Counted from the first letter of the stretch, positions 35,378 to 47,336 are shown. The stretch: DNA of 64,000 nt from Spinacia oleracea (GCF_020520425.1 NC_079491.1:3224001-3288000), one strand, 5' to 3'. Notes: generated by a model from the letters alone, not told the origin. Program-made: numbers and translations.

Positions 35378-35894
35378 GAGGGAGGCTACATCGCTCGTAA
35401 CCAGCGAAATAAGGACCCCATACCCATTTTAAAAAATACAAAAATTTGGAAACATGACCCACCTTTAAATAAATGTGTAAAATTGTTGTTAACTTGTTAT
35501 ATACTGTCATTTCTAATATAAGTATTGTCATTGTTGTATATATATTGTCATTGTTGCATTAAAATACTGTCACAATCACCCAAAAAAAGGAAATTATGTA
35601 TACAACTGTAATGAAATATAAAAAGTAAAGAGACCACTTAAATGAATGGATAAAAGTGTTGCATATTAAATGAATGGGTAAAAGTATGTATACAAGTGTT
35701 ATATAAGTATTGTCTATCGTTTGCATAAATACTGTCATTGTTGTATTAAAATACTGTCATTGTTGAACTAATTACTGTCATTGTTGCTCATATATAATAC
35801 TTTATTTAACTTTTCAACTCATGAGAGAAAATTACCATTTTACCCCGGATATGGGGTAATTGTGTCACTGGTTACCAGCGATGTAGCCTCCCTC
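35378..35894. mobile_element. MULE-type MITE, 517 bp
   Basis: 10-bp duplications GTGTAAATAG and GTGTAGATAG (9 of 10) flank at 35368-35377 and 35895-35904. TIRs: GAGGGAGGCTACATCGCTCG and GCGATGTAGCCTCCCTC. The interior has repeated ACTGTCATTGTTG units (about seven). No coding. Confidence 0.85.
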
Positions 35895-36445
35895 GTGTAG
35901 ATAGACTGAATTATAAGTTTGAGTTTCCATTTATATAGAGTCATTTTCCTCACCTTAATAAAAATAAAAATATCAAATTGTTTAGTCTATTTTACAAATA
36001 GCAACTTATTGGGCCCATAGATTCATTAATGTGTCTAGCATGATGGGCTGTACTGTTATGATGTAAAATTGTTCGGCCCATTATAATTACTTCTCTCTCT
36101 TCCCTCCACACACCCTCCCTGATTGGATAAACCTTAGTCCAATTATTTGTGGTAGGTAGTAATTATATAAGGAGAGCTAAATATAAAATTATTTAATTAT
36201 GCAAATGTGGGGTTTGTTTAGGATAGAGATTATGTGGCTCAAATGTTATCTTATTGTTTAGCCAGGTCATAGTTAAAAGATGACTCATTAATATTGATTG
36301 ATAATGTTTTAAAAATAATATCTAGCTACTTAGTCCAACTCTATTGTATTCGTAACCAGTTAGAAAAATTCTCATAAAAGACGGCCTGATTAATTCTTAT
36401 TTGTAATACCAAACATGAGTACCAAATGTTATTTAGGCCTTGTTC

Positions 36446-36530
36446 TTTAGAGCTGAGCTGAACTGAGCTGAATTAAACTGAACTGAACTGAACTGAACTG
36501 AACTGAACTGAGCTTAACTAAACTGAATTT
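36446..36530. repeat. CTGAA pentanucleotide repeat
   Basis: AGCTGAGCTGAACTGAGCTG followed by a run of GAACT units. It may be the end of a family C-like element but no partner end was found. Confidence 0.75.
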
Positions 36531-37291
36531 ACGTAAAAAACACAACCGTCATCAATTCAACTCATGCATGATACGACTGGCTGTACAATGAAATTTGACA
36601 GTAGTCATACCATCTAATAAAATTAAACGACGTAATTATCATGGCGTTCCAACTTTTCATACCTACACGGCTACACAGTTACACATTGAGAAATTTAATC
36701 ATGAACAGCCGTAATATTACAAAACGTGTCCATTTTTTTCCAAACACATTTGGTACAAAGAAAGAATGACCTCCACGATGGTAACGTGAGATGATCGATA
36801 AGTATTTGGTACAAAAGATAACATACAAAAATGTAACATTTTGGAGTATGGATTTGAAAATTATATCAATTTAAGTATTTAGATACAAAAGGAGAATATT
36901 ATAAATAAATGTAACAATGGTCCTAATGGAAATGGAATTTCATTCTTAACTATATGAGCAAGCTACCAAATAGATAACGTTATAATTTTTGGTCCACATA
37001 AAGTGTATGTCCAAAGTTACAAGAACAATATTGACATATTGTACACTCTTATAAGTTATGTTTTGCCAAATAAGTATATGTTTTAACTTTATATAATTAA
37101 AATCACGCAATATTGGTTTTAATATTAAGAAGATGCAATATATCCATTTTCATTGAGTCGGGATTTGTAAATTGTAAATATGAGTTGCCAAATAAGTACT
37201 TCTACCTTTGTATTATCAAAATCTTGCAAATTCGGTTTTAATTTTAAGAAGATGCAACGCATTTTCATTGTGTCGAGATTTATAACTTGTA

Positions 37292-37624
37292 CTCCCTCCG
37301 TCCCGGAATACTCGATCCGGTTTGATCGGCACAGAGTTTAAGGGATTTGAATTGACTTATTTAATTTAATAGGTGGTAGTTGATAGTGGGGTATTATTTT
37401 AATGTAGTCAGTGAGAAATGTGTAAAGGGGTGGGGTTGGGGGAGAGTAGGGGTTGAATTTTTTTTTAATTTTTTTTTTGTATGGAGTAGGGGGTAGGTGG
37501 GTTAATAGGGGTGGAGTGAGAAATAATATAATATTGTTAGAATATTTCCATTTTTAGAAACAGGTCGAGTATTAAGGGACGGTCCGATAAGAAAAACAGG
37601 TCAAGTATTTCGGGACGGAGGGAG
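37292..37624. mobile_element. Stowaway MITE, complete (333 bp)
   Basis: Starts CTCCCTCCGTCCCGGAATAC and ends GTATTTCGGGACGGAGGGAG, TA at 37290-37291 and 37625-37626. The canonical Stowaway signature. Confidence 0.95.
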
Positions 37625-37661
37625 TAAGAGATACAGAGTATTACATACGGAATACACAGTA

Positions 37662-38235
37662 TCTATACTAATATATTAAAAGGTGTTCTTAAGAACGTAC
37701 ACGTGTCACGTATACCTCTCCTTATTACGCCACGTCACCACTTATCAGCATCATGACATGTCATTGACAACCAAAAAACATGTAAGCAAGGATTGAACAC
37801 CAGACCTCTTTGTTAAAAGTTCATCATCCAACCATCTTAACCAACTACAACTTGTGTTATATATTCTATATAAACATTTATGATCTTTTTACAATAAATA
37901 ACAAATTGAATAGAAGTGAATGCAAAAAAATGGAATGATTATTCAATTTATAAAATGTACAGTTATTACTTTTCTAGATTAAGCCTCAAAAAAAAAAAAA
38001 AAACAGGGTAATAGAACGTAATAACGAGAAGTGGTCGAATAATTATAGAACATATTACATGCACTCGGGGTAATAGAGCGTGGAGTTTAAGCTTGGGAAG
38101 ATTGTTAATCGACAGCTAATCTTGTGTGTAACCTCATAGTTCTATGACGACCCATCATCTAGATGGATACATATTTACAACAAATAAATCCGAATAAAAG
38201 TTAAAACCTGGGGCAACGCCCGGGCCACACACTAG
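37662..38235 (+). mobile_element. Non-autonomous Helitron, 574 bp
   Basis: Starts TCTATACTAATATATTAAAA after an A; ends GGGGCAACGCCCGGGCCAC...ACTAG before a T. The 3' hairpin (GGGC-AAC-GCCC) stands about 15 bases before CTAG. Contains a minus-strand tRNA-like segment at 37790-37847. Confidence 0.85.
37788..37850 (-). other. tRNA-like A/B-box segment inside Helitron
   Basis: On the minus strand an A-box-like TAGTTGGTTAAGATGG is followed about 35 bases later by a B-box-like GGTGTTCAATCC. It is not a functional tRNA: no acceptor stem or clean anticodon arm was found. Confidence 0.5.
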
Positions 38236-38611
38236 TTTTATCGTGTAAAAGTTGTAATGTTGTTTAATCAACGAAAAAATACAAAAAGTCCAACATATTA
38301 AGTTGAAGGGTCCTACACTCCTACCTCAATTTTGCCCATCTCCATCTTTCGTGGACATAGCACAAACATATATATAGAAAAATAAGGTTGTGCTATTATT
38401 GTCTATATAAGACCAAAGTTATTACGGAGTACGTATCAAATACTTTTCGATTAGAGTAACGTACATAAGATATTAGGCAAGAGTAAATTTTGCATGTGAT
38501 CTAATCGATCACAACAAAATTACCGTGATGTTAAAATAAAGTGATAACAATAAAATTATTGTGATGTTAAAATAAAGTTACCGTGACTGTCTCGCTGTAG
38601 TTTCATGATAA

Positions 38612-38928
38612 TCTATACTATATATTAAAAGACGTTTATAATGAAGTTTATGTGCCACGTGGCGCTCTGTTTATGAGTATTTCATTTCATGTAAATTGCA
38701 TATATTTAAAAATTTAGAAATGGAGCTTGTACAACACTTAAACCCGCAACCTCACGTATAACAATAAAGTGTTTACCATTGAGCTACAACACGTTACATG
38801 CTATAATTGTAAAAAACAATACTAATAAATATAATAAAAATGGAATTTATTAATAACATTTTCAAATAACAATAATATAAATGTTACTAATGCAGTAATC
38901 CGGGGCATCGCCCGGGCCTAAAAACTAG
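38612..38928 (+). mobile_element. Non-autonomous Helitron, 317 bp
   Basis: Starts TCTATACTATATATTAAAAG after A; ends CGGGGCATCGCCCGGGCC...AACTAG before T. Same family as 37662-38235. Contains a minus-strand tRNA-like segment (next entry). Confidence 0.88.
38735..38790 (-). other. tRNA-like A/B-box segment inside second Helitron
   Basis: On the minus strand TAGCTCAATGGTAAAC (A-box type) precedes GCGGGTTTAAGTG (B-box type) by about 23 bases. The sequence differs from the segment in the other Helitron. Not a complete tRNA. Confidence 0.55.
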
Positions 38929-39329
38929 TTTAATATAATACTCCGTTTTGTTTAATATTTGTTTGAAGCAATAATACAACATCACATGATCGAATCACAA
39001 TAAATTCTATTTCATATTGTGTTTTTTTTTTAATTTTTTTTGTTGAGAGAAATTGGGTTGTTGAAGTGTTGAACACACAAGGTCACAAGTACTACACAAA
39101 TGAATATCCCAGGAATCAAAGGCAGATGTTGTCTTTGCAATCAAGTCACTACAGTTCGAGTAGAACTGGATATGATGCTTGATGTCATGATGTGAGTCTA
39201 TATATGGGTCCTCCAATAATGCTCTCCCCATATATAATAAATTTCATGCCAATTGATATTAAAATAACCAATAATAAAAAATAAAAACAAAAGTATTCAA
39301 GGAGTTACTCCGTATGTAATTCTATTATG

Positions 39330-39677
39330 CACCCGAGTGTAAAAATGATACGGGGTCAGGACGACACGAAAAAGCATGGTCCATCACGAACATAGAGATG
39401 TGGGTCGTGGGCTTGGACCGAGCCGTGTTTTTTGGGAGTATGCACGACAAGACACGACACGGCAAAACGCATTAAATGACTGAAATAAGGATTAAACATT
39501 ATGGCCCCACACGAGGACGCATGGGCTTATTAGGCCGTGTTTGGGCAGCACTTTTAAATTTTTCGACACAACTCAACTCGTAACAAGCTAGTGAGTCTGT
39601 GTCGGTCGGGCACTCAGGCCCCATTAATGTCCAAGACACGTGGGCTTGGCTCGGCCCAACCCACATCTATCTTTATC
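39330..39677. mobile_element. TAAAGATGG-family GGCCCG-rich element, decayed
   Basis: Interior has CGTGTTTTTTGGGAGTATGC-type text, CACGACACG runs, and GTGGGCTTGGCTCGGCCCAA; the right end is CCACATCTATCTTTA. The flanks CCCGAGTG and TCAGAGTG match at 6 of 8 positions, so the duplication is only suggestive. Confidence 0.6.
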
Positions 39678-39784
39678 AGAGTGTATCTATTTCATTTATT
39701 CCAATAATTGTACATTGTACTAGATTTTAAAATAAGCAAATTCATTGAATTGAAGGAGCACAAATATATCAATCTAACTAGGGG

Positions 39785-40025
39785 TGCTTGCTCTTCACCT
39801 TAAAAAAATTCTCAACTCAACTAAATTCCAAATAATTAAGTTGCAATAAGTTCAAATTAGGTCTTATAAATTCACACTCCTAAGTTCACTATCTTAAAAT
39901 CAGATTTGAACAGTTTTCCAATAAAATTCAATCGGTTTCATTAGATTAAGTAAGTTCAAATAACTTTAAAATTTCAATTCAAATAAGTTCAGGTTTTACA
40001 GAGTATAAGTGAATAGAATACACTC
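39785..40025. mobile_element. Family C relative, decayed
   Basis: GCTCTTCACCTTAAAAAAAT at the left and TATAAGTGAATAGAATACAC at the right are diverged versions of the family C ends. TAAGTTCAAAT repeats between them. Confidence 0.5.
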
Positions 40026-41038
40026 GCGCATATAATATAAATTAAGCTTATTAAGGAGGATGAGATGTCTAATTTTGGTGTGGGGCCCTTTAATAACATG
40101 AATGCAATGGCAATTGGCAACTGCATTGCATCAGTGGGTGCTCAACTGCCCTATTATTTCTTTTTGTGCCCAATTATTTGATGCTACACTTAACGAGCCC
40201 AAATAGGGGGCAAGGGAATTGTACATGTTAACATGTATCTTTGTTAGTTAGATATTATCAACAAATACTTTACTAAATTCAGATGAATACATACATTAAT
40301 AATCAATAATAGTGATTATTGTTATTATTCATAGATACATTTGAGTTGGCATGTATTATCTTGTCTGCTAAGATATGATCTAGATATGATTGCAATTTTT
40401 CCTTTCATGATTTGTAAAATCAATTTGGTTTAGGTAATAATCACCATATTTTTGTCGTTTCATGAATTGTGTTTATGTGCAACTTTGATGAATAGGAATC
40501 GGTTTAACCGGCAAATATTCGTAATTCAGATTTAAATAGGGACACATCCTGATTTTGATAAAGTTATTTGAATAAGGTAGCACGAAATTTCAAAGCGTAA
40601 TTGTAAGACCTTTAATGAGCTAGAACTACCAGCAACGGCTAATTCAAGCACTTGTTACCAGCTGATTCAAGCACTTATTGATGTATTGTGTGTTTTGTTT
40701 TTCTTGTGAAAAGGCTCCAAGATTTGATATTTTTCATATTTTAGGATCATGTGACATGTAATGTCTTTTTTAAAAAGTTAGGAAAATGGTTCACCAATGA
40801 TAACATATAGACAACATTGGAAATGAGATCAGTATATAAGTTATTGTACATTTGTACTACCATATATTTTACATTCATATCCCCAATTCCTACTTTATCC
40901 AAAGATAATAAGAGGAGAGAAAATATCATATTGTTAATAGTTTTTTTTTTTTGAGAGAAATAATGTTAATAGTTAAGTAGACCTAGTTGTTTTTTAAGTT
41001 TGAGACTTCGATGGTGTATATGTATGATTTGAGATTTG
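40026..41038. other. Intergenic, no gene recognised
   Basis: AT-rich DNA. A small palindrome (TGCAATGGCA...CTGCATTGCA) is near 40105-40130. No supported gene. Confidence 0.45.
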
Positions 41039-41040
41039 AG

Positions 41041-41155
41041 AGCACGGATGGTTGGCTGGTTAGGCCATCTATCTCGTCTGAAGGCCGAGTTCGATTCCCT
41101 TGATGTGCTGTTATGAGATAAGCCACTATTGTAAATATTCCTAATAAAAATATAA
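41041..41155 (+). mobile_element. Probable tRNA-derived SINE fragment
   Basis: The head AGCACGGATGGTTGGCTGGT resembles a tRNA 5' end. It carries a B-box match GAGTTCGATTCCC and closes with a GTGCT that pairs with the initial AGCAC. An AT-rich body and A-rich tail follow. No target duplication resolved. It is not a functional tRNA as the anticodon arm is poor. Confidence 0.5.
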
Positions 41156-41344
41156 GAAAAATGAGTTTATATGGTTTTGATAGATCATCCCAAAAAACTT
41201 CAAAACCTAGAAAAGAAGCATAGGGGTATAAGATAATGATGATACATTTACAAGTCTTAGATGAGGTATGGGCTAGCTATAAGTTTAGTTCTGTCAATAC
41301 TTTTGATGGAGACGTGTTGACATACTTGTATAACAAATTAAACA

Positions 41345-41880
41345 TGTTGGAGTTTGTTCCTCCAAAAAAGGAATGCTTCAAAAGAATGAAAAACCAAATG
41401 TCCCACATTGATAAAAAACCCACATACTACCTTCTTTATATATTGCACTACCCTTTAATCATTTGTTTAAGAGTGCTTGAGAGTGGCATGGGTGGTCACA
41501 ACACACACGCGCGCGCCGGGCTCGGGCATGGGCCTTGGTACTTGGTACTAGCCGTTTTATGACTGTTGGAGTTCCCCATTACTCCGGTAACTGCTCCACT
41601 AGCCGTTTATGGCTGTTACGGTTTCCCAAAAACTCTCTATAAATTCATCATCTTTTTCCACAGAAAATTGGTTCTTCTCCTCTTCTCCGAAATAAAAACA
41701 CAAAACCTCCATTGTTCTGGGCATTGCTTAAGGGTGTTCTCAATCTAGTTCTTCGTCGTACACCGAAGGATTGGAGTCGTGTATCCCTGGGGGTCGGTTG
41801 CTACGAGTCCGCGTGTACTTAGCGGGGCAAATTCGACTTTAGGGCAGTGATTGGTGTCACGCCACGACATTGTTACAGAT
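41345..41880 (+). mobile_element. LTR-like segment (possible solo LTR)
   Basis: Begins TGTTGGAGTTTGTTCCTCC and could end ...GACATTGTTACA. It contains a TATA-like CTCTCTATAAATTC at about 41631 and CTGGGCATTGCTTAAGGGTG downstream, resembling a Copia-type LTR promoter/leader. There is no primer-binding site after it, no retroelement frame, and flanking 5-mers do not match. Open frames at 41236-41748 are incidental. Confidence 0.35.
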
Positions 41881-43460
41881 AAGCTTGTTCTAATTATTGT
41901 TCTTATTAGTCATAGTTCCTACAAAACATATAGACGCGTTTGACATGATATATACGTAGAAGTTGTGACCTTAATCAAGAATTATGTAATGGAAGTTTCT
42001 AATCAACCTAACATAACAACAAAATTTAAGACGTAGGCATTCTAATCAGTAATCAGTCTAATCACCATATTTGTTTCCTAAACTAGTCACTCATAAACCA
42101 ATGTACTTATTAAACATGAAATTAATTAACAAATTAGTTTTTTCTTTGTTTGTGCCAATAAAGTTTTCTGTGCATTTTATTTCTTTCATTATTATTTTTA
42201 TAAAAATTTATGAATTTGTTTTTGGTACTCTATTACAAAATCTTGGTAAATGATGTTTGCAAACTACTGGGCTACCTTATGATCAATGATCAAATGATGT
42301 ATGTCTACTTTTTCCCAACAATTTCACTAAAAAGTGGGAGCAATAACATGGAAAAAGAAAGAAAGAAACAAAATAAAAGGAAAAATATATATTCACAAAA
42401 CAGGGAAAAGGTAAACGGGTACCAATAATGGTAAATGGGCCTACTTTAATCCTAAAGTGGCCCATTCACTCATTACGTTTCTCTATTGCTTATAGGCCCA
42501 CTTTCTGACCCATCTTCTTTATCCCTTTCTGTAAAGCATATTTTTAGGATTGGACAAGTTTACATCAACAAGAAATTTCGTGACAAAATTAGCTTTTTCT
42601 ATCTATCTCTATTTCCATTTTCTAATTCGAAATTAAAAAAATAAAATAAAAAATGCTCTCTTTTGAAGTATTTTTCTACAATTTTTACTTACGAAAATAG
42701 TGCAACAAATTTCACATAAAATTGCTAACTTTTATACGTACAAAGACTTTGCAAGTCGCAATACATAATTTGAAATATTATATTTTTATTTATCGAATTA
42801 AGTGAAACATAGACTCAACATTCTCAAAATACACGAAAACTACTGAATATACCTTATTTTTTAAGTATAAACGTACAGAGAGTGGTTTTCGTGAGACATA
42901 TTTTATTCCATACGACACAAATTCAATAAATAGTTACGCTGAGTAAAGAAAACAAGATATAAGCTACACGTAATAAAGAAAATCAAAAGTGAAATGCTTA
43001 AGTAATAAAATCCTTTTTAAGAGGTACGGAGTAGTAAAAATTCTAAAAAGTAAAAGTAAAAGTAAAGAAGGCACATCAATGGTAAGAACTTTCGAGAATT
43101 AGTAAGACTTTAGAGTCGTAATGAGTGCAAAATCCAATTAAGTTGACGAATTAGCAAAAGCAATTAACATTTGATGAATATGGGTCCCTATCCTAAATTA
43201 GCTTCTTAATCAAGATTGTTATCTGATTAACATTTTGATTAATGTTTATACACGTATATGGAGAATATGGTACTAGTACATTTTTCTCATGGTTAACTAT
43301 TTTATGAAAAAGGACTTTGATTATATCTGTGGGCAAGAAACCACACGTCTTTGAGTGAAAAGGGGGAGGGCCAAGCTAAATGTAAGACGAAGCGTGAAAA
43401 TTAAAACGGTGCAATTATTGAAAACGAAATTACAAAAATTGTATAAACAAATTAGTACTT
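41881..43460. other. Intergenic, no gene recognised; one strong palindrome
   Basis: AT-rich. Apart from the palindrome at 42434-42466 and several TGGGCC motifs (42436, 42456, 42495) nothing is supported. Confidence 0.45.
42434..42466. repeat. 33-bp imperfect palindrome with AATGGGCC arms
   Basis: Arms AATGGGCC(T)ACTTTA and TAAAGTGGCCCATT pair over 14 bp with one bulged T and an ATCC loop. The arms contain TGGGCC, the plant site II (TCP-binding) core. No gene adjoins it. Confidence 0.7.
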
Positions 43461-43461
43461 A

Positions 43462-43692
43462 CTCTGTTTCTTGACACCATTCACAATGGAAGATAATCTT
43501 TTGAATTATTTCTAATTTATAAAAAAAAATCATAGTATTTTAGGGTCTTATTTGATTCGTCTCAATGAGTAATTTAACAATATATAATTTTATAATTTTT
43601 AATAACACGTAATTAGAGATATTAACGATATAAAAAGTCCATTGACAAATATGCCAAAGGAAAATGGGAAAAACATTTAGGAACAGAGGGAG
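43462..43692. mobile_element. Stowaway MITE
   Basis: Starts CTCTGTTTCTTGACAC and ends AGGAACAGAGGGAG, flanked by TA (43460-43461 and 43693-43694). Confidence 0.75.
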
Positions 43693-43749
43693 TATTATAC
43701 TCAATACACTATAAGCTCAATTAAAAGTAAATGGTGATTTTGAGAAATA

Positions 43750-43968
43750 CTTTATTCGTTTTCTAAGTTTTATTGCTATTTGTTTTAAGGTATTTTTCTA
43801 AGTTTAGCTCACTCTTACTTTAATCCATTTACGTCAATTTGTTATTCATATTTTTATCATTTTCACCCTATTTATGAGAACTATATGTAAAAGTACCCGA
43901 TAATCACAATTTTAATTTTTATTGGTTTATGTTGCTACATTAATTTAGTAGAACTTGGAAAACAGAGG
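43750..43968. mobile_element. Stowaway-like MITE
   Basis: Starts CTTTATTCGTTTTCTAAG and ends CTTGGAAAACAGAGG with TA on both sides. TIRs are diverged (about 12 of 18). Confidence 0.6.
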
Positions 43969-43974
43969 TAACAT

Positions 43975-44247
43975 TACTACAAAATAATCATTTTATAAAG
44001 ACGGAAATTTCATCTCTATATAGTTCAAATCCGTCTCAAAATGATGCTTAGAGACGGATTTGAGACGGAAATAGGGCTTCTTAAAAAAAATTGAGGCAGA
44101 ATTATTGCAAATCCATTACAAATTTGAGACGGAATTTCGGACTCCATATACAATTCCATCTCAATTTTAATTTAGAGACGAAAATTTAGTAACATATCTC
44201 AGATTTGAAACGTTTATTGTATCCGTTTATTGGATAATTTTGTAGTG
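43975..44247. mobile_element. CACTA MITE with 3-bp duplication CAT
   Basis: Starts TACTACAAAATAATC and ends GATAATTTTGTAGTG. CAT flanks both sides (43972-43974 and 44248-44250). Interior has TTAGAGACGGATTTGAGACGG-type repeats. It directly follows two Stowaway elements. Confidence 0.8.
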
Positions 44248-44490
44248 CATCAGTTTATAAACTTGCTACCATTTCAAGAAAAATGAGCATAAAATGTGTT
44301 CTTTTCTAGAAATAGAATCGCAATTTCCGGTTTATCTAAAAATTTGGGGTTGGATAATAACAATTAAGCAAAATTGGAAAAAGATAAGAAGGATACCACC
44401 ACCCAAAAATTACAATTTTATATTATGTCTAGAACTCTAGATCCTTTTTGAAAGGTTAATGGTAGCGAAATTAAGGCAATTACTATCCAT

Positions 44491-44608
44491 TGAAAAGTAT
44501 GTTAAACTGTTTATATTAATAGAAAGTTAAATATAAGGGAAATACAAATTGAAAAGTATGTTAAACTGTTTATATTAATAGAAAATTAAATATAAGGGAA
44601 ATACAAAT
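44491..44608. repeat. 59-bp direct tandem duplication
   Basis: TGAAAAGTATGTTAAACTG ... AAGGGAAATACAAAT occurs twice, offset 59 bases, with a single substitution (AGAAAGTT versus AGAAAATT). Confidence 0.95.
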
Positions 44609-44720
44609 TATAATCGGGGGAAAGAAATTCGAACGTGAAACATATCGTACACAAGCTCCCAGTATATTGTACACAAACTCTCAGTTTAAATCACTAGGCC
44701 AACACCTCTTAGGTATTATA

Positions 44721-45010
44721 GGCTTATAGGTGATCAACATTGACCCGACCCGAAAATTACCGGGTTTTGGGCAGTATATTTCGGCCCGATGTTCGGGTCC
44801 GACAACCTTTTTTTTAAAAATACGGGCTTTGGACAACGTAAAACAACAATTTTAGTTATAAATTTGACCCGAAACGAAAATGGCCCGAAATAGCGGGCTA
44901 TGGACACACAAAATTGACCCAAAACTTGGCCGCCCGGGCATAATTGACAGATTTTAATGGTCACGGCCCGGGCCGAACCCGATCCAGCCCGCCTTTTGAT
45001 CAGGCTTAGT
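44721..45010. mobile_element. Family B GGCCCG-rich element, 290 bp
   Basis: Left TTATAGGTGATCAACATTGA, right GCCTTTTGATCAGGCTTAGT. Candidate 10-bp duplications AGGTATTATA and AGGTATCATA (9 of 10) flank it. Interior: GACCCGAAA, GCCCGAAATAGCGGGC. Confidence 0.7.
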
Positions 45011-45136
45011 AGGTATCATACAAGAGTCAAAACTAAAGGTTTTTTTTAGTTCGAATGAGTTGGGCCATAAAAGGGAATACAATATACACATAGGGGAAGG
45101 GAGATTTGAACCTCTAATGTATCATACAATGGTCAG

Positions 45137-45505
45137 GGCGTGTTCGCTGGCAGATTTGAGGTAGCGGATCACGTTTTGATCTAGTAAAGACGTTACTTAT
45201 AAAATCTGTAAGTGTTTGGCAAGTAAGAGGTTAGCGCTAGAAGTAGCAACTGGATGGCTTTTGTCAAGCGTTAAAATTAGTAGCGATCAAAGGTATCGGA
45301 TATCATTTGATAATTTATACTCCGTAGTAAAGTTTTAAACAATATACAAAGTATATAGCTTTTATTGTATTTTACAATATCAATCGCTACTTTTACCAAA
45401 CACTCGCATTAATAACTGCTACTTCGACAACTAACTATTGCTCGTTAGTCGTTACTATTCACCATTACCCGCCACCGCTAGTTTTGCCAAACATTGCCTA
45501 AAACT
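45137..45505. mobile_element. Element with GGCGTGTTCGCTGGCA / TTTGCCAAACATTGCC ends
   Basis: Diverged inverted ends (GGCGTGTTCGCTGGCAGATT and complement of CTAGTTTTGCCAAACATTGC). Interior repeats GTAGCG and TTAGCGCTA motifs. A related stretch is at 32885-33090. No target duplication seen. Confidence 0.55.
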
Positions 45506-45989
45506 AAATATTAGTCGTTGTTAAATTCATTAAGTTGTTTTTAATCAGAAGTTATTTCTTAAAACAATGGGAAGTAAAACTGGTAAATATGATATGTCCT
45601 AGAATATATTGCTTGAAAGCAGAGAAAATGAGAAATTCTAAAGCCATAGCAATCAACTAGTCACTATCAAAACTCAAAAGTGATGTTAGTACCTAATTTT
45701 TCAAAGAACAAGATAAGTTAGATAATTGTTTAAAGTAACTTAAGATTTTGCACCAAATAAAAGTAACCTAAGATTTGCTTTAGAATATTGTATAACTAAT
45801 TAACTATGTCCATGATAACATTTTAGACCTCTAAACAAAACAGACAAAGGAAAATAGAAAAATTTATTTTACGGAAAAATATTTTGCGCCAAAATAAACA
45901 ACACATTACATGAAAAAAGTTCATTATGTCAAAATCTGAAAAGAAATTGGGTTATGTTATAATAAAGTCTAAAAGATACTCCTGCTAAA

Positions 45990-46290
45990 TCTATATATTA
46001 TACTAAAGCACAATTGTTTTTCCCCTCCTAAAGTTTACATATTTTATTTGATTTTTTTTTTTTTATAAGCTGAGTTGTAGTACTAAACTCTAACAAATTC
46101 TTCTTGGAAATAATAATAACGATTTTAAAATATTTATTGTGGCGTAGATTAAAAAACGAACATATTCTTTTATTGTTTTAATTGCATCTAAAAACAAATA
46201 ATTTTTTAATTGTTTGAATTGAAAATCAAAGAAATATATTAATTGCTTAAAAACATTAATAAAGTCGTGCGTTGTACGAGAGCTAACTAG
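45990..46290 (+). mobile_element. Non-autonomous Helitron, 301 bp
   Basis: Starts TCTATATATTATACTAAAGC after A; ends GTCGTGCGTTGTACGAGAGC...AACTAG before T. The 3' hairpin is TCGTGCG-TTG-TACGA. Same length class as 38612-38928 but a different interior. Confidence 0.75.
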
Positions 46291-47336
46291 TTATAAATTA
46301 ATTAAACATGTACTCGTTCTTTCTTTTAGATTTTCAAAAATTAAGTAATATGTGAAATTTATAGGCCTAAAATAAGATAAAACAAAAGTGGCTAAAGCTT
46401 TCATAAACACCCCCGGAACAGAAAGTGAGAAGAACGATAAAAGACGTAGAGAATATGCTGAATTTTTTTGGTGAGTCTAATTACAAATGAGTGAATGGGC
46501 CAGCTTTATAATTGGATCTGGGCTTGATAATGGGCCAAACTGTTTGAAATCTACTTCAACAGCTGATGTAGTCCACAGTTCATACCATCAAGATTGAAGG
46601 ATAATCAAAGGCTCATCACTTTCCCCCCATAAATTAAAGTTGTAAAACACAATTTTGATGTCTAATGATTTTCATCTTTGGGATCTATCACTCTATCAGC
46701 CATTCACAACAATTAAGAAAGATTTTTTTTGTTTCATCGAAAGGTACACGGTTCTAAGATTTTCCTAGCTCAGGAAAAGACCAAAGAATTTAAAAGCCTC
46801 CCGGTCTTAGGGAAAGACTAATAGATAAGAACAAACAAAAAAAAGTAAAATAAAATAGCTAAACTAAACCAAAGCTTCTCAAGGAAGCCAAAGAAACAAA
46901 GCTTCTCGAGGAAGCTGATAAAACGGAGGTGACAAAGTAACTCGAATGTTCAACTAAACGATTTTCTATCGTCGTTCTTCCAAACTTCTTCGCCAAGATT
47001 CAACTCTCATCCACCCATTGTGATCGACAAGCAATTCCAAACATGCTTGTTTTGATAGCCATTTTTCGGACTACTCTCTTCTTGAAAGATGTTGAACATT
47101 CTTGTTTTGATAGCCATTTTTCGGGTCAGACTCATAATGATCAGGTCTACTCTCTTGTTTAGATTGACATTATCATGGAGTAGGTCATATTGGATTCGGT
47201 TGAATAATAATACAAACACCATCGACAAATTTTTCCTCGTGTTATGCCGGAGAGTGGTGGTACGATGTTACATGAAGTAGAGGCTTTGCAGTTGAATCGA
47301 AGTCACAAAATGCAACACTTAAGGAAGGCTATGGCG
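46291..47336. other. Intergenic, no gene recognised
   Basis: Contains site II-like TGGGCC motifs near 46496 and 46532 and a 24-base direct repeat (TTGTTTTGATAGCCATTTTTC at 47046 and 47102). Open frames at 47007-47280 overlap on both strands and have no protein signature. Confidence 0.45.

Noticed and set aside
39007..39231. 74-aa minus-strand frame next to a Helitron
   Set aside because: I do not recognise it, no splice partners or promoter were seen; it could be a captured fragment but support is too thin.
41041..41110. A functional tRNA gene
   Set aside because: B box and acceptor-like ends are present but the anticodon arm and A box are poor, so SINE remnant is preferred.
41236..41562. 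108-aa plus-strand frame over the LTR-like segment
   Set aside because: No retroelement domain, and it crosses the LTR-like start.
46720..47280. Possible gene from overlapping open frames and repeated AAGCTTCTC.AGGAAGC
   Set aside because: No family resemblance in any frame and no splice-supported extension.
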